From assembly GCA_025055285.1 (NCBI GenBank), contig JANWXM010000012.1:1-64000 (forward strand): a DNA stretch of 64,000 bases, in the 5' to 3' direction. The translations under genes and the position numbers were made by a program. Source of the stretch: Saprospiraceae bacterium (lineage in GTDB: Bacteria > Bacteroidota > Bacteroidia > Chitinophagales > Saprospiraceae). This document shows, piece after piece, positions 29,455 to 39,284 of the stretch. Every line of letters starts with the position of its first letter. Within the stretch, counting starts at the first letter, position 1. The notes beneath the pieces were generated by a model. That model searched no databases, had not been told where the DNA came from, and saw only the letters and a list, made by a program, of their open reading frames with translations.

Positions 29455-29506
29455 CAGGCTTTCTCATGCGCTTTTTAAGACACTAGCTCAAAAATTTTCT
29501 TTCTTC

Positions 29507-31201
29507 ATGACAACATTTAAAGAACTGGGTCTTTCGGAGGCCCTACTCCTAGGGCTTGCTGACCTGGGTTTTGAAATGCCAACACCGATTCAGCAACAAG
29601 TCATTCCGGTAGCGCTAAAGTCAACTAGCGACATCGTTGCTCTAGCGCAAACAGGAACGGGGAAGACAGCAGCTTTTGGTTTGCCTTTGTTACAACGCCT
29701 CCAGCTAGGACAAAAACACGTACAGGCTGTAGTGCTCTGCCCAACGCGCGAGCTATGTCTCCAAGTGGCGGATGATTTGACAAAATACGGGCGTTTCGCT
29801 CCCTCGTGTAAAATCGCACCGGTATATGGAGGTGCGCCCATAGAAGCGCAGATTCGCCAGTTGCGTGCAGGCATACACGTTGTGATAGCTACGCCGGGCC
29901 GATTGATAGACTTGCTCGTTCGTCAGGCGCTCAATTTAGATAAGGTATCACTCGTTGTGCTCGATGAAGCAGACGAAATGCTTCACTTAGGCTTTCGCGA
30001 TGCAGTAAACCTCATCTTGGAAGCCACCGAAAATCGCCATTCGTTATGGCTGTTTTCAGCCACTATGCCTGAAGAGGTGCGCACTATTGCTCGTACTTAC
30101 ATGCGCAATCCTATCGAAATCAGCTTGATTGCACATCAACAAATAAATGCCGACATCGAGCATGAGTATTACCTATGCCGCCCGGAACACCGCTACGACG
30201 CGCTTAAACGAATAGTAGATGCTCACCCCGGTATCTACGGCCTCATCTTTTGCCGCACACGTATGGAGGCAAAAGAGGTCGCTGAACGGATGATTCGCGA
30301 CGGCTACAGTGCCGACGCCCTTCATGGCGACCTGTTGCAAAGCGATCGAGACCGCATCATGCAACGCTTTCGCGAGGGCCATCTGCAATTGCTAGTAGCT
30401 ACTGACGTAGCGGCTCGCGGCATTGACGTAAGCGATCTTTCGCACGTGATTCACTACAGCTTGCCCGACGAGCCCGAAAGTTACTTGCACCGCGCCGGCC
30501 GCACAGGTCGCGCTGGCCGCAAAGGAGTATCTATCAGCATCCTCTCCCCCAAAATGGAAGAGCGTTTGCGCCTCATCGAACGCCGCATTCGCATTGCCTT
30601 TACACAAAAGGCAATACCCTCTGGCGCACAGGTGTGTGAACGGCAACTGATGTATATCATCCAAAGCATTCGTCAACAAGAGGTGCAGCGTGAGCAAATA
30701 GCACCTTTCTTACCGCAGATCTATGAGGCTTTACACGAGTTGAGTAAAGAAGAACTTATCGAACGGTTTGCTAGTGTAGAGTTCAATCGCTTCCTCGCTT
30801 ATTATCGAAATGCTCCTGACATAAACCTAAATACTCGTTTTCGACGCAGCGAAAACGCAAACCGAGCGGAACTCACCCACAAGGATAAGCGTCTTAAGGC
30901 GTCTCAACGTCTATCCATAAACATAGGCCAAAGAGACGGATTGTACAAAAGCGTCTTACTCGATTTGCTAACCCATGAGCTTTGCATTCCTAAGCACGCT
31001 GTTGGCAAAATCGAGATAAAGCACAATCATACGCTTATAGAGGTAAGTTCTCGTTTTGCACATAAGGTGTGCCGAGGGTTAGACAACTTCAAGGTGCAAG
31101 GGCGCCGCATTCGCGTAGAGTCGGAATATCCTCTTAACGGACGTAAAGCAGCGGTGAAGAAAGGCAGGGAACGCACTTCTAAAGCGGCAGCAATTCTGTA
31201 G
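29507..31201 (+). CDS. DEAD-box ATP-dependent RNA helicase (DeaD/DbpA type)
   Basis: A 564-residue RNA helicase that unwinds structured RNA, usually in ribosome assembly or cold adaptation. All core motifs are present: Q motif (GFEMPTPIQQQVIP), AQTGTGKTAAFG, PTRELCLQ, TPGRLIDL, DEAD, SAT, and HRAGRTGRAGRKG. A C-terminal DbpA-like RNA-binding domain (RLSINIGQRDGLYKSVLLDL to LDNFKVQGRRIRVE) is followed by a basic tail. The longer frame from 29414 is rejected because the promoter box lies inside it. It stands alone between tRNA-Asp and a converging barrel-protein gene. DeaD/CsdA and DbpA cannot be told apart without alignment. Confidence 0.95.
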   Translation: MTTFKELGLSEALLLGLADLGFEMPTPIQQQVIPVALKSTSDIVALAQTGTGKTAAFGLPLLQRLQLGQKHVQAVVLCPTRELCLQVADDLTKYGRFAPSCKIAPVYGGAPIEAQIRQLRAGIHVVIATPGRLIDLLVRQALNLDKVSLVVLDEADEMLHLGFRDAVNLILEATENRHSLWLFSATMPEEVRTIARTYMRNPIEISLIAHQQINADIEHEYYLCRPEHRYDALKRIVDAHPGIYGLIFCRTRMEAKEVAERMIRDGYSADALHGDLLQSDRDRIMQRFREGHLQLLVATDVAARGIDVSDLSHVIHYSLPDEPESYLHRAGRTGRAGRKGVSISILSPKMEERLRLIERRIRIAFTQKAIPSGAQVCERQLMYIIQSIRQQEVQREQIAPFLPQIYEALHELSKEELIERFASVEFNRFLAYYRNAPDINLNTRFRRSENANRAELTHKDKRLKASQRLSINIGQRDGLYKSVLLDLLTHELCIPKHAVGKIEIKHNHTLIEVSSRFAHKVCRGLDNFKVQGRRIRVESEYPLNGRKAAVKKGRERTSKAAAIL

Positions 31202-31407
31202 ACAGACGTCCATGCCTACAGGTAGCATAGCTTTCGCTTACGAGTTCTTCTGCTAATCTTCTACCTTTGGCCTTACCACACACAAAGGGTGGTGGAGGAC
31301 AGCGATGACTCGAAAAACCCTCCTGTACTGCTACCTTAGAACAACATGCTGGCCAATTCGCTGAGGGTCGATTCAAAGGAAGCCGGCTGCAATTCGACGT
31401 AGCCTGC

Positions 31408-32163
31408 TTAGAAGAAAACGCCCAGTCGGAGGGTGATGGCATTAGCTGTCGCGCGAGACTCTTCGCGCCGCCATTGAGTAGCATTAGGCGGAAGCACAGA
31501 CCCTTTATTGGTAGTTATGTCTGTAAAGATTTGCTGAAATTGAATGCCGCCAACGGCGATGAGGCTTTGCGTAAGCTCGTATTCCACCCCTGCACCGAAC
31601 CCCCACGATAAAGCCAGGCTTGTCACGTCGCGCTTGATATTTTCGTCTTCGCCGCGCACGGGCACGTTGCCGCGAATATTACCATTAGCGGCTGATAAAA
31701 ACCCAAGGGTGAAAATTGGTGCTTCGGCGTAGAAGCGCAAAGGAGAATCCTCTCCGCTGCCACCTCTAAAACGAAGGCTAACGGGTAGTTCTACGTACCG
31801 GAGGCTGTAGTGCACGCGCGCATCTTTGCTCAGCGTGTCAATTAGCGGGTCACTAACATTCGTGTTGGGCAGCAATACGGCTGCTGGATAACCGTTCAGG
31901 AGTTCGCCTCCGTGTGCAAAGGCTAAGCCCAGTCCTCCTGTTAGAGCATAGTTAGCAGCGAAGTAATATTCGCCCTGCACGCCCATTTTGAGCCCCCAAT
32001 TCAACCCTGTGCCTTCGAGAAATTTGTCATCGGTGCGCATCCACGACCAAGTTGGACTAGTGTGAATACCAAAGCGAAATACCTGTTCCTGTTGCCTCTG
32101 TGCCTGAATGCCTACAGGTTTTAAAAGCACTAACAAGGTGAGTAGAAATAAAATTTTTTTCAT
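31408..32163 (-). CDS. Outer-membrane beta-barrel protein (PorT-like fold)
   Basis: A 251-residue predicted outer-membrane protein. A signal peptide (MKKILFLLTLLVLLKPVGIQA) is followed by alternating amphipathic strands (FRFGIHTSPTWSWMRTDD, WGLKMGVQGEYYFAANYALTGG, LRYVELPVSLRFR, SWGFGAGVEYELTQ), typical of the 8-strand PorT/outer-membrane-protein beta-barrel family of Bacteroidota. The C-terminus TLRLGVFF ends in an aromatic residue, as barrel proteins do. PorT proper is a T9SS component, but this fold is common and I would not claim identity. It is a single gene, divergent from gldB. Confidence 0.82.
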   Translation of the reverse strand: MKKILFLLTLLVLLKPVGIQAQRQQEQVFRFGIHTSPTWSWMRTDDKFLEGTGLNWGLKMGVQGEYYFAANYALTGGLGLAFAHGGELLNGYPAAVLLPNTNVSDPLIDTLSKDARVHYSLRYVELPVSLRFRGGSGEDSPLRFYAEAPIFTLGFLSAANGNIRGNVPVRGEDENIKRDVTSLALSWGFGAGVEYELTQSLIAVGGIQFQQIFTDITTNKGSVLPPNATQWRREESRATANAITLRLGVFF

Positions 32164-32247
32164 CGCGCGCAGTTTTTTTGTGTCGTAAAAGAGCCGGTAT
32201 CAATTTATTGACGGCGCGAAATTCGCAGCTTTTTTCTCGGAAAGCTT

Positions 32248-33249
32248 ATGACTTTAACCTTTTTGAAAAGATCTCTTTTTGCAACGACGCTGTTTCTTCT
32301 CCTTTTCGCTTGTGCAGAGGAGCCGCCACCTGTTACTTTACTTCGTTTCGATCAAGACCTTATGGCTCTCGATACCACTCAGGTAGAGGCCAGCATGAAA
32401 GAGTTGGCGCGGAAGTATCCAGATTTTTTGCCCTTTTTCCTTACCGAAATTGCCCACGACCCTACTCGGTCTAATGAGACGCCTCGAGAGGCACTAATTG
32501 GTTTTGCTTTTTCTCCGCAAATCCGCCGTTTGTATGACTCATGCCGCGCGGCTTTTCCCGATTTATACGAAGAGGAGCGTGCTTTAGCCCGTCTAGCCCA
32601 GCGCTATCAGCAGCTCTTTCCGCGTCGGTCACCCTTGCGGTTCGTGGTTGCAATTACAGAATTCGTGGGCGATGCTTATGCTGTTAACGACAGCCTTGTC
32701 ATGATCGGACTGGATATGTTCTTGGGTGAAAACTTCAGCGGCTACGATCCGCAGTATTTTCCACATTACTTACGGCGGCAATTTCGAAGAGAATATTTAC
32801 CTGTGAAAGTAGGTCTAGCCGTGGCTAGCCGCCTTGTAGGGCCGCCTCCTCAGGAGCGCATCTTGGACTACATGATCAACAACGGCAAAATTTTATATGT
32901 GTTAGACCAGCTGCTGCCAGACGAACCAGAATACCGCAAGATGGGTTACACGGAGGAGCAACTCGCTGGATGCTATGCAAATGAAGCCGAAGTGTGGGCG
33001 CGCTTGCTAGAATTAAAAGTGCTTTATGAACCCGTTAGTGTGCGCAATCAAAAACTAGTTATGCCTAGCCCAGCAACCGAGATGGTTTTTCGGGAAGCTC
33101 CTGGTGAAATCGGTAATTGGGTCGGATGGCAAATCGTTAAGGCGTACATGCGCCGTAATCCGAAGACGAGTTTAGAGGAACTGATTAACTTTCGCGACAG
33201 CCAGCGATTGCTGGAGTTGTCTAGGTACAAACCCAAGCGCACAGATTAA
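32248..33249 (+). CDS. gldB: GldB-like gliding-motility lipoprotein
   Basis: A 333-residue predicted lipoprotein with lipobox LLFAC near residue 22. The mature start VTLLRFDQDLMALDTTQVEASM matches the GldB family pattern, as do PFFLTEIAHDP, the central FVGDAYAVNDSLVMIGLDMFLGENF and the C-terminal IGNWVGWQIVKAYM. GldB is required for gliding in Flavobacterium; in many non-gliding members its role is unclear. The stop codon shares one base with the start of the BatD gene (TAATG), so the two are translationally coupled. gldC, often beside gldB, is absent here. Confidence 0.82.
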   Translation: MTLTFLKRSLFATTLFLLLFACAEEPPPVTLLRFDQDLMALDTTQVEASMKELARKYPDFLPFFLTEIAHDPTRSNETPREALIGFAFSPQIRRLYDSCRAAFPDLYEEERALARLAQRYQQLFPRRSPLRFVVAITEFVGDAYAVNDSLVMIGLDMFLGENFSGYDPQYFPHYLRRQFRREYLPVKVGLAVASRLVGPPPQERILDYMINNGKILYVLDQLLPDEPEYRKMGYTEEQLAGCYANEAEVWARLLELKVLYEPVSVRNQKLVMPSPATEMVFREAPGEIGNWVGWQIVKAYMRRNPKTSLEELINFRDSQRLLELSRYKPKRTD

Positions 33250-35006
33250 TGCGGGTTGTTGTCTTTCGTCGGCAAATCATCCGGTGGAGTTGGCTATGGC
33301 TAAAGTGGCTAATACCGTTGGCAGCCACAGGCCAGGCAGATACCGCTCTGTTCGAGGTAGATGGCCCGCGTCGAGAGGTAATCGAGGGTAGCCGGTTTGA
33401 AGTTTCCTTCGTGTTGAAGAATCAAACGGCTTTGCGTTTCATTCCGCCAAAGTTCAGCGGGCTAATAGTGCGCCGTGGGCCCTCTGAGGTGCGCAGCGCA
33501 GGCTTTCTTCATGGGAAGGCATATGCCCAACAAGCCTGGGTTTACGAGTTAGAAGCTAAGAAGCCGGGACTTTATACAATAGGTTCGGCAACAGTGCAGA
33601 CATCGCAGGGCCGCTTGAAAAGTCAACCCTTCATTGTCCGGGTGGTCAGGTCTCCTACGCATTTGCTGCAGCAAGATCGCTCCCTTGAAGCGAAGCGCTA
33701 TTTCCTCGTAGCTGAGGTTTTGCCTGAAAAGACCTGGTTAGGCCAACAAATTCTATATCGGCTGCGTTTGTACACACAAGAACCCATCCCAGAGGCCGAT
33801 CTGATTGAGTTGCCCTCTTTTGAGGGTTTTTATCTCTTAGAGAAACGCCATTTCGATACGCACACCCAGTACGAGAGGGTCGGTAACCAGTCCTACACGG
33901 TGCGCACACTGTATGAGGCCTCCCTTTTTGCTCAGCGCGCAGGGTTATTGAGCATAGGACAAGCGCGTTGGCGCTTGACGATTGAACGCCCTGGTCAAGG
34001 CATGTTCGACGCGACGTCTGAGATTGTCACCTCCAATTCTCTTGCTGTTCAGGTCAATCCTTTACCCGAGCCAAAACCTGAAAACTTCTGTGGAGTAGTT
34101 GGCCATTACCAGTGGAAAATCTCAGCAGATAAGCAGGCATTGACCACTGACGACGTACTCACGTTAACAGTCCAGATTCAGGGCAATGGAGACAGCCGTC
34201 GCTTTGTCAGCCCGCGCTTCAACTTACCGGAGGGATTGGAAGCCTTTGACCCTGAGGTGCGCGAGCAAGAAGAGTATGAGACAGGCGATGAATTCGTGCA
34301 TCGTCAAACTCTTTCCTACGCCGTCTTACCTCAAAAGCCAGGCACATATCTGTTTATGCCTGAGATAGCCTTCTTCCACCCAGACAGCGGCGATTATCGG
34401 ATTTTACGCTCGGAGGAATCCATAAAACTTGTGGTGTTGCCAGGACCGAATTTTGGCAAATCGGAGTCCTCTCTCGATACTGCACTTTCGCCTAATCCTC
34501 CTGAGGAGCTAGCGAGGTGGGACGCTATGGGCGATGTCCTTAAACCCTGGCTGCCAATAGGATTGATTGTACTATGCCTACTCATCCTCATCGGTTTTGC
34601 GGGGTTTCTCTGGCGAAAACTTCGCTCTACCCCTACTTACTCTATGCGAGCGATTGAGCAGGAGAGTGCGTCTTTAACCTTGCCCCACAGGCGTGAGCTT
34701 CGAGCCCAGTTGATGCAGCTCCGCCAGTCCTTAACTGCTACACCATCTGAAACCTTTTATCGCCAACTATTGCGTTGGCTGGAAACCGCTGTAGCGACCT
34801 ACTTGCAAGCGCCACTCTTCTTGTTGCATCGCGATGAGGCGCTCAAACAATTGGGTGCACGTGGAGTGCCCTCTCCCGTCGTGAAGACAATAGAGGAACT
34901 GTGGGAATACTGCGAACGCGCTGTGTACGCTCGCATGAGTCCGACAAAAGATGCTATGCAATGTTGGAACGAGGCATATTTTATCTGGAAAAACTTGCTA
35001 TCGTGA
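33249..35006 (+). CDS. BatD-family protein
   Basis: A 585-residue membrane-anchored protein of the BatD (aerotolerance) family. It has an N-terminal hydrophobic signal, a series of immunoglobulin-like beta domains facing the periplasm (VDGPRREVIEGSRFEVSFVLKN; then PFIVRVVRSPT and LTLTVQIQGNGD), one membrane helix near residue 440 (IGLIVLCLLILIGFAGFLW) and a cytoplasmic helical tail. In most Bacteroidota batD sits in a batA-E operon with a MoxR ATPase; here those are absent and it is coupled to gldB instead. Molecular function of BatD is not established. Confidence 0.85.
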   Translation: MRVVVFRRQIIRWSWLWLKWLIPLAATGQADTALFEVDGPRREVIEGSRFEVSFVLKNQTALRFIPPKFSGLIVRRGPSEVRSAGFLHGKAYAQQAWVYELEAKKPGLYTIGSATVQTSQGRLKSQPFIVRVVRSPTHLLQQDRSLEAKRYFLVAEVLPEKTWLGQQILYRLRLYTQEPIPEADLIELPSFEGFYLLEKRHFDTHTQYERVGNQSYTVRTLYEASLFAQRAGLLSIGQARWRLTIERPGQGMFDATSEIVTSNSLAVQVNPLPEPKPENFCGVVGHYQWKISADKQALTTDDVLTLTVQIQGNGDSRRFVSPRFNLPEGLEAFDPEVREQEEYETGDEFVHRQTLSYAVLPQKPGTYLFMPEIAFFHPDSGDYRILRSEESIKLVVLPGPNFGKSESSLDTALSPNPPEELARWDAMGDVLKPWLPIGLIVLCLLILIGFAGFLWRKLRSTPTYSMRAIEQESASLTLPHRRELRAQLMQLRQSLTATPSETFYRQLLRWLETAVATYLQAPLFLLHRDEALKQLGARGVPSPVVKTIEELWEYCERAVYARMSPTKDAMQCWNEAYFIWKNLLS

Positions 35007-35282
35007 AAATTAATTTTAAGGCAACGCTACGCTGACATCTCTCTTCGATCCATTTGGCGACACTGCAAAATCACGCGTTCACATGCGTGGAAATTAGGTT
35101 TTACCTATGCTTCGTTTATAAACTCAGAGGTCCATTGCAGAAATGTATTTTTTCGCTGCTCGACCCTTTTGTTGCATCTTCGCTGGCTGCAGGCACTCTC
35201 CTACACAACCTTTTCGAACGCAGGGACTGATTTGGTTGCAGAATAAACTTTTGATATCAAACTCTTTGCTAAAAGAATATTT

Positions 35283-36515
35283 ATGTTGGGTCTACTTTAT
35301 GCATGGCTTTTAATGGCTTTTTTCAAGTATTGTCCTGCTTCATCTGCTGAATTGGCCGGTGCCTTAAGAAACTCTTCTATGACGGATACGGCAGCTATGG
35401 ATCCCAGTAAGCGAGTCCGACGGCTGTTGCAAAAAACGCCTATAGTAGATACTCACATAGACTTCCCTTATCGCTTGTGGGAGCGAGGTGCATGGCCAAA
35501 GGCGGGTTTTGAAGCATTCGCACTTCGGCATCCGGAGGGACAATTTGACTACGAACGCGCTCGAAAAGGCGGCTTATCCGGTGCCTTCATGTCTATCTAC
35601 GTCCCTGCAGCCTATCAACAGAAGCCCTCAGGGAGCGCTCGTGCCTGGGCCGATTCACTCATTGACCTGGTGTACGCAATTGCTAGGGCTTACCCTGATA
35701 AGTTTGCCATCGCCTATCGAGCCGATGATATTGAGCGCAACTTCTCGAAGGGCATTATCTCGTTGCCCATGGGCATGGAAAATGGCGCTCCCATTGAACA
35801 GCTCGAAGACGTAGCCTATTTTCATCGGCGCGGCATTCGGTACATCACTCTGACCCATAGCCGCGATAACCGACTTTCGGACTCCTCCTACGATACGTCG
35901 CGCACGCATGGCGGCTTGAGCAAATTTGGGCGTGAGGTCGTTCGCGAAATGAATCGCGTCGGCATCATGATAGACGTTAGCCACCTGAGCGACCAAGCAG
36001 TTTGGGATGTCCTGGCTGTAAGCACTCGCCCTGTCATTGCTACCCATAGCGGCTGCCGGCATTTTACTCCAGGTTTTGAGCGCAATTTGCCCGATACACT
36101 CATTCGAGCTATCGCTCAAAAGGGAGGAGTTATTCAGGTGCCCTTCAGCCATTATTTCATTAGCCTTGAAAGTCGAAAGGCTTTTCGAGCTGCAGAAGAT
36201 CGCATGAAAGAACAAAGAATAGATAAGGAAAGCGCAAAGGCTCGTCACTTCATGGCTAAAGAACTTCGACAGGCTGGCTTCGGCGTACACCACGTAGCCA
36301 ATCATATCGACCACATTCGCCGAATCGCAGGAATTGATCACGTGGGCTTAGGCAGCGACTTTGATGGCGTTGGACTAGCTGTACCCCCCGACTTGGCCGA
36401 TGTGAGCATGTATCCCAACCTCCTTGCTGAACTCTTTAGGCGCGGTTACACGGAGGAAGATATACGCAAGATATGCTATTTGAACGTGCTGCGTGTTTGG
36501 CGGGCAAATGAATGA
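35283..36515 (+). CDS. Membrane dipeptidase, peptidase family M19
   Basis: A 410-residue zinc dipeptidase of the amidohydrolase fold, related to renal dipeptidase. Metal-binding elements are seen in order: HxD in VDTHIDFPYRL (about residue 58), the bridging Glu in GMENGAPI, ITLTHSRDN, ATHSGCRHF, and GLGSDFDGVG with the last Asp. The N-terminal hydrophobic segment (LGLLYAWLLMAFFKYCPAS) is a probable signal or anchor, so the enzyme likely acts in the periplasm on dipeptides. A single gene; the 275 bases upstream hold no clear promoter box. The M19 assignment is firm, the substrate unknown. Confidence 0.92.
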   Translation: MLGLLYAWLLMAFFKYCPASSAELAGALRNSSMTDTAAMDPSKRVRRLLQKTPIVDTHIDFPYRLWERGAWPKAGFEAFALRHPEGQFDYERARKGGLSGAFMSIYVPAAYQQKPSGSARAWADSLIDLVYAIARAYPDKFAIAYRADDIERNFSKGIISLPMGMENGAPIEQLEDVAYFHRRGIRYITLTHSRDNRLSDSSYDTSRTHGGLSKFGREVVREMNRVGIMIDVSHLSDQAVWDVLAVSTRPVIATHSGCRHFTPGFERNLPDTLIRAIAQKGGVIQVPFSHYFISLESRKAFRAAEDRMKEQRIDKESAKARHFMAKELRQAGFGVHHVANHIDHIRRIAGIDHVGLGSDFDGVGLAVPPDLADVSMYPNLLAELFRRGYTEEDIRKICYLNVLRVWRANE

Positions 36516-37018
36516 AATAAAGCATGCCCATCGCTAATTAGCCCAGCCGGTTTGGCTCTAAGAGTTACATCAATAGACGATGAAGATTGAAGGCTGACTT
36601 TGGGCAGCGTTCAGTCAACATGCGAGAAAGCTAGAAAACAGAAAAGGGAAGCTGGTCTGTTTGCACCAATTGAGTTTCCGCCAGCGAAAAGGGCTTTGCC
36701 TCGGTATTTGAGCACGAGAGCGATACCTTCACCTCGGAAACACCCTTTCGAGTAACTTCACTGGGAAGCCCTCTAGAGGGTGAGTTGGCCCTAAGAGCCT
36801 CAAGTTTCCCTTGTTTAGTGCAAGGCTCCAATATTAATGGAGAGGCGTTTCCATTCGATAAGAACTTTTTAACCTTCTATTGTAGCGAATACCTCGTTAA
36901 GGTATCAGCGCGAGAGTTTTCTCTTCGCAAGCAACATCGGTGTTTTCGTGTGAGAATTTTTGTGGATGTTTGCTGCTGTTCTGCTTCTTTCCTCCAGCAA
37001 TTGCTACTTGGTTGAACA
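36516..37018. other. Intergenic region upstream of gcvT
   Basis: About 500 bases with no supported gene on either strand. Seen: a perfect 12-base palindrome CCCTCTAGAGGG at 36769-36780 and a 6-bp hairpin ATACCT/AGGTAT at 36889-36905. No exact TAnnTTTG box was found before gcvT. Confidence 0.4.
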
Positions 37019-38134
37019 ATGAAAAACACACCACTTACAGAACGCCATATCGCGCTAGGCGCCAAAATGGCAGAGTTTGCAGGTTACAACATGCCTATCT
37101 TTTACACCTCCATCACAGACGAACACCATGCCGTGCGGAATGGCGTAGGCATCTTTGACATCAGTCACATGGGCGAATTCATCGTTAGAGGTAAAGAGGC
37201 CCTGCGTTTTTTACAGCATGTGACGGTCAACGACGTTAGCCGCCTCAAGCCAGGAGACGTACAATACTCATGCATACCCAACAGGAGAGGCGGAATCGTA
37301 GATGATTTGCTCATTTATCGGCTCGATGATGTGCCTGAAATGACCGAAGAGGGCATCCAAACGTATATGCTCGTAGTGAACGCGGCCAACGAGAAAAAAG
37401 ACTGGCGCTGGCTTCAGCGCATGGCAAAAAACTTTGACGTTCAGTTGAAAAACATTTCTGATCGGACAGGCCTCATTGCTGTACAGGGGCCAAAAGCAGC
37501 CCATATGCTCCAAGCCCTCACTGATATTGACCTAGCGAATATGAAGTATTACACTTTTAAACGCGGGACCTTTGCTGGCTGTCAGAACGTCATCATTTCG
37601 GCTACAGGCTATACTGGAGCGGGTGGATTTGAGATTTACGCGCGCAAGGGCGATATTGTCAAAATATGGGATGAAGTAATGGCTCACGGGTCGGAATGGG
37701 GACTAAAACCTGCAGGACTAGGAGCGCGTGATACGCTTCGCCTCGAAAAAGGTTATTGTTTATACGGCAACGACATCAACGACAAAACCAGTCCCTTAGA
37801 AGCAGGCTTAGGGTGGATTACCAAATTAAACAAGGTCGAAGATTTTCCATCTAAGGATCGGTTCCTTCGACAGAAGGAGATGGGCGTAAAACGCAAATTA
37901 GTAGGCTTTTTAGTGGAAGACCGCCGTGTGCCACGCCATGGATATGAAATTCAGAGCCCTCAGGGCACCAAGATAGGAGTTGTTACTTCTGGGACGCACT
38001 CTCCCACGCTTGACCGACCTATTGGCATGGGATATGTCAAGATAAAATACGCTCAGCCTGGTGCACGTGTTGTAATTGTAGCTTCAGGAGGTAAAAAACT
38101 AGGGGCAACGGTAACTAAATTGCCATTCTTGTAG
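37019..38134 (+). CDS. gcvT: Glycine cleavage system T protein (aminomethyltransferase)
   Basis: A 371-residue folate-dependent enzyme that takes the aminomethyl group from lipoylated H protein and gives 5,10-methylene-tetrahydrofolate and ammonia. Features: GAKMAEFAGYNMPIFY and GIFDISHMGEFIVRG at the N-terminus, VNDVSRLKPGDVQYSCI, ATGYTGAGGFEIYA in the middle and GARDTLRLEKGYCLYGNDI before the C-terminal barrel. Length matches GcvT rather than the longer dimethylglycine dehydrogenases. The other glycine-cleavage genes (gcvH, gcvP) are not in the window. Confidence 0.96.
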   Translation: MKNTPLTERHIALGAKMAEFAGYNMPIFYTSITDEHHAVRNGVGIFDISHMGEFIVRGKEALRFLQHVTVNDVSRLKPGDVQYSCIPNRRGGIVDDLLIYRLDDVPEMTEEGIQTYMLVVNAANEKKDWRWLQRMAKNFDVQLKNISDRTGLIAVQGPKAAHMLQALTDIDLANMKYYTFKRGTFAGCQNVIISATGYTGAGGFEIYARKGDIVKIWDEVMAHGSEWGLKPAGLGARDTLRLEKGYCLYGNDINDKTSPLEAGLGWITKLNKVEDFPSKDRFLRQKEMGVKRKLVGFLVEDRRVPRHGYEIQSPQGTKIGVVTSGTHSPTLDRPIGMGYVKIKYAQPGARVVIVASGGKKLGATVTKLPFL

Positions 38135-38178
38135 AGGGTACGTCTTTTGGAGGTCTTTTCTAAAAAAGGCATGGTCTT

Positions 38179-39132
38179 TTATCGAAAGCCGATATAATCA
38201 ACAGGATTGATCGGTCGTCCGCGATACCAAAGCTCAAAGTGAAGATGTGGCCCAGAAGATTCAATGCCTGTATTTCCGATAAGAGCGATGGCTTCACCTG
38301 CTTTCACAGGCGTGCCAACCTTTTTTAGAAGCACGGAATTGTGCTTGTAAAGGGTAACGACATTGTGCGAGTGCTGAATAACAATGCTATAGCCAGTCTC
38401 AACCGTGTAGCCAGCTAGAATAACGACGCCATCGGCGGCTGCTTTAACAGCAGTGTTCTTTGGAGCAGCTACATCAAGTCCAAAATGATTCTTCAGCGGG
38501 TCGAATTGAGCTGTGATTTCGCCCGAGACGGGTGGTATGAATTGAAGGCGCTCGATGGGCAGGTCACTACTTGACGACGAAGACATCCCTACTGAACGCG
38601 CTGAAGTAGAAGGCACTTCCTTATCTAGGGCAATAGCTGATGATGCCATTTCACCCGAGCCACCACCTATGTCAGCCGATACTTTAGTCGCTTGCAAAGT
38701 ATCTATGCGGCTTTTATTAGTGATGGCCTCTTCCGTGAAGTCGGCTATATCACCGGTGAGGATCTTGCGCAGGTTCTCATTGTAGAATCGCTGAGCGTTT
38801 ACTTCCCTTTCAAGAGCCTCAGCTTTTCGAGTTAATTCGGCGATTTCGCGGTCGCGCCGTAGGTCGCCATACCCTGGAATATAGCGCTTCAGCGGTGTAT
38901 ATACGATTAAGAGTACGACGAAAATGGCTGTACCTACGACAAGTGAACTGAAGAAAATATATACGCTCAGCGGCGAAAGTTTAAGGGATGAAACCTCCTC
39001 GAAAGTATCGTCATTGACAATCACTAGGCGATATTGGTCGCGCAAGCGGTCCAACCAGCTGCGCTCTTCGCCCGATCGATTCCGACGAAAAGACAGCAAG
39101 AAGTTTTTGGCCACAGCGAGGTACTTTTGCAT
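38179..39132 (-). CDS. M23-family metalloendopeptidase, membrane-anchored
   Basis: A 317-residue peptidoglycan-hydrolase-type protein. An N-terminal cytoplasmic stretch containing RLVIVNDDTFEEVSSLKLS precedes one membrane helix (VYIFFSSLVVGTAIFVVLLIV), a periplasmic coiled coil (LRRDREIAELTRKAEALEREV) and the C-terminal M23/LytM domain. The zinc ligands are present: HFGLDVAAP (HxxxD) and GPHLHFELWYRG (HxH), so it is probably an active cross-link cleaving enzyme. The ATG at 39132 is chosen; the longer frame to 39282 adds a 50-residue segment not typical of the family and running into the divergent gene. Confidence 0.9.
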   Translation of the reverse strand: MQKYLAVAKNFLLSFRRNRSGEERSWLDRLRDQYRLVIVNDDTFEEVSSLKLSPLSVYIFFSSLVVGTAIFVVLLIVYTPLKRYIPGYGDLRRDREIAELTRKAEALEREVNAQRFYNENLRKILTGDIADFTEEAITNKSRIDTLQATKVSADIGGGSGEMASSAIALDKEVPSTSARSVGMSSSSSSDLPIERLQFIPPVSGEITAQFDPLKNHFGLDVAAPKNTAVKAAADGVVILAGYTVETGYSIVIQHSHNVVTLYKHNSVLLKKVGTPVKAGEAIALIGNTGIESSGPHLHFELWYRGRPINPVDYIGFR

Positions 39133-39284
39133 CTTGTTCGAGCTGAAGCTTTTTCCGAAATGACTCCTTGTGCAAAGTTCAGGGAAAAAACGCGTCTTTA
39201 GGTGAAAAAAGATAGATTCTTCCCTCTTGTGAAAAGCAGGCAACCTCCTCAGGATAAATAGCGCCATAAATGGCCTAAGCATCA

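Noticed and set aside
35655-36341. A 228-codon open frame on the minus strand
   Set aside because: Fully antisense to the M19 dipeptidase, whose metal-binding motifs are all present on the plus strand.
36769-36780. Perfect palindrome CCCTCTAGAGGG
   Set aside because: A single 12-base palindrome without repeats or a nearby regulator is not enough to call an operator.
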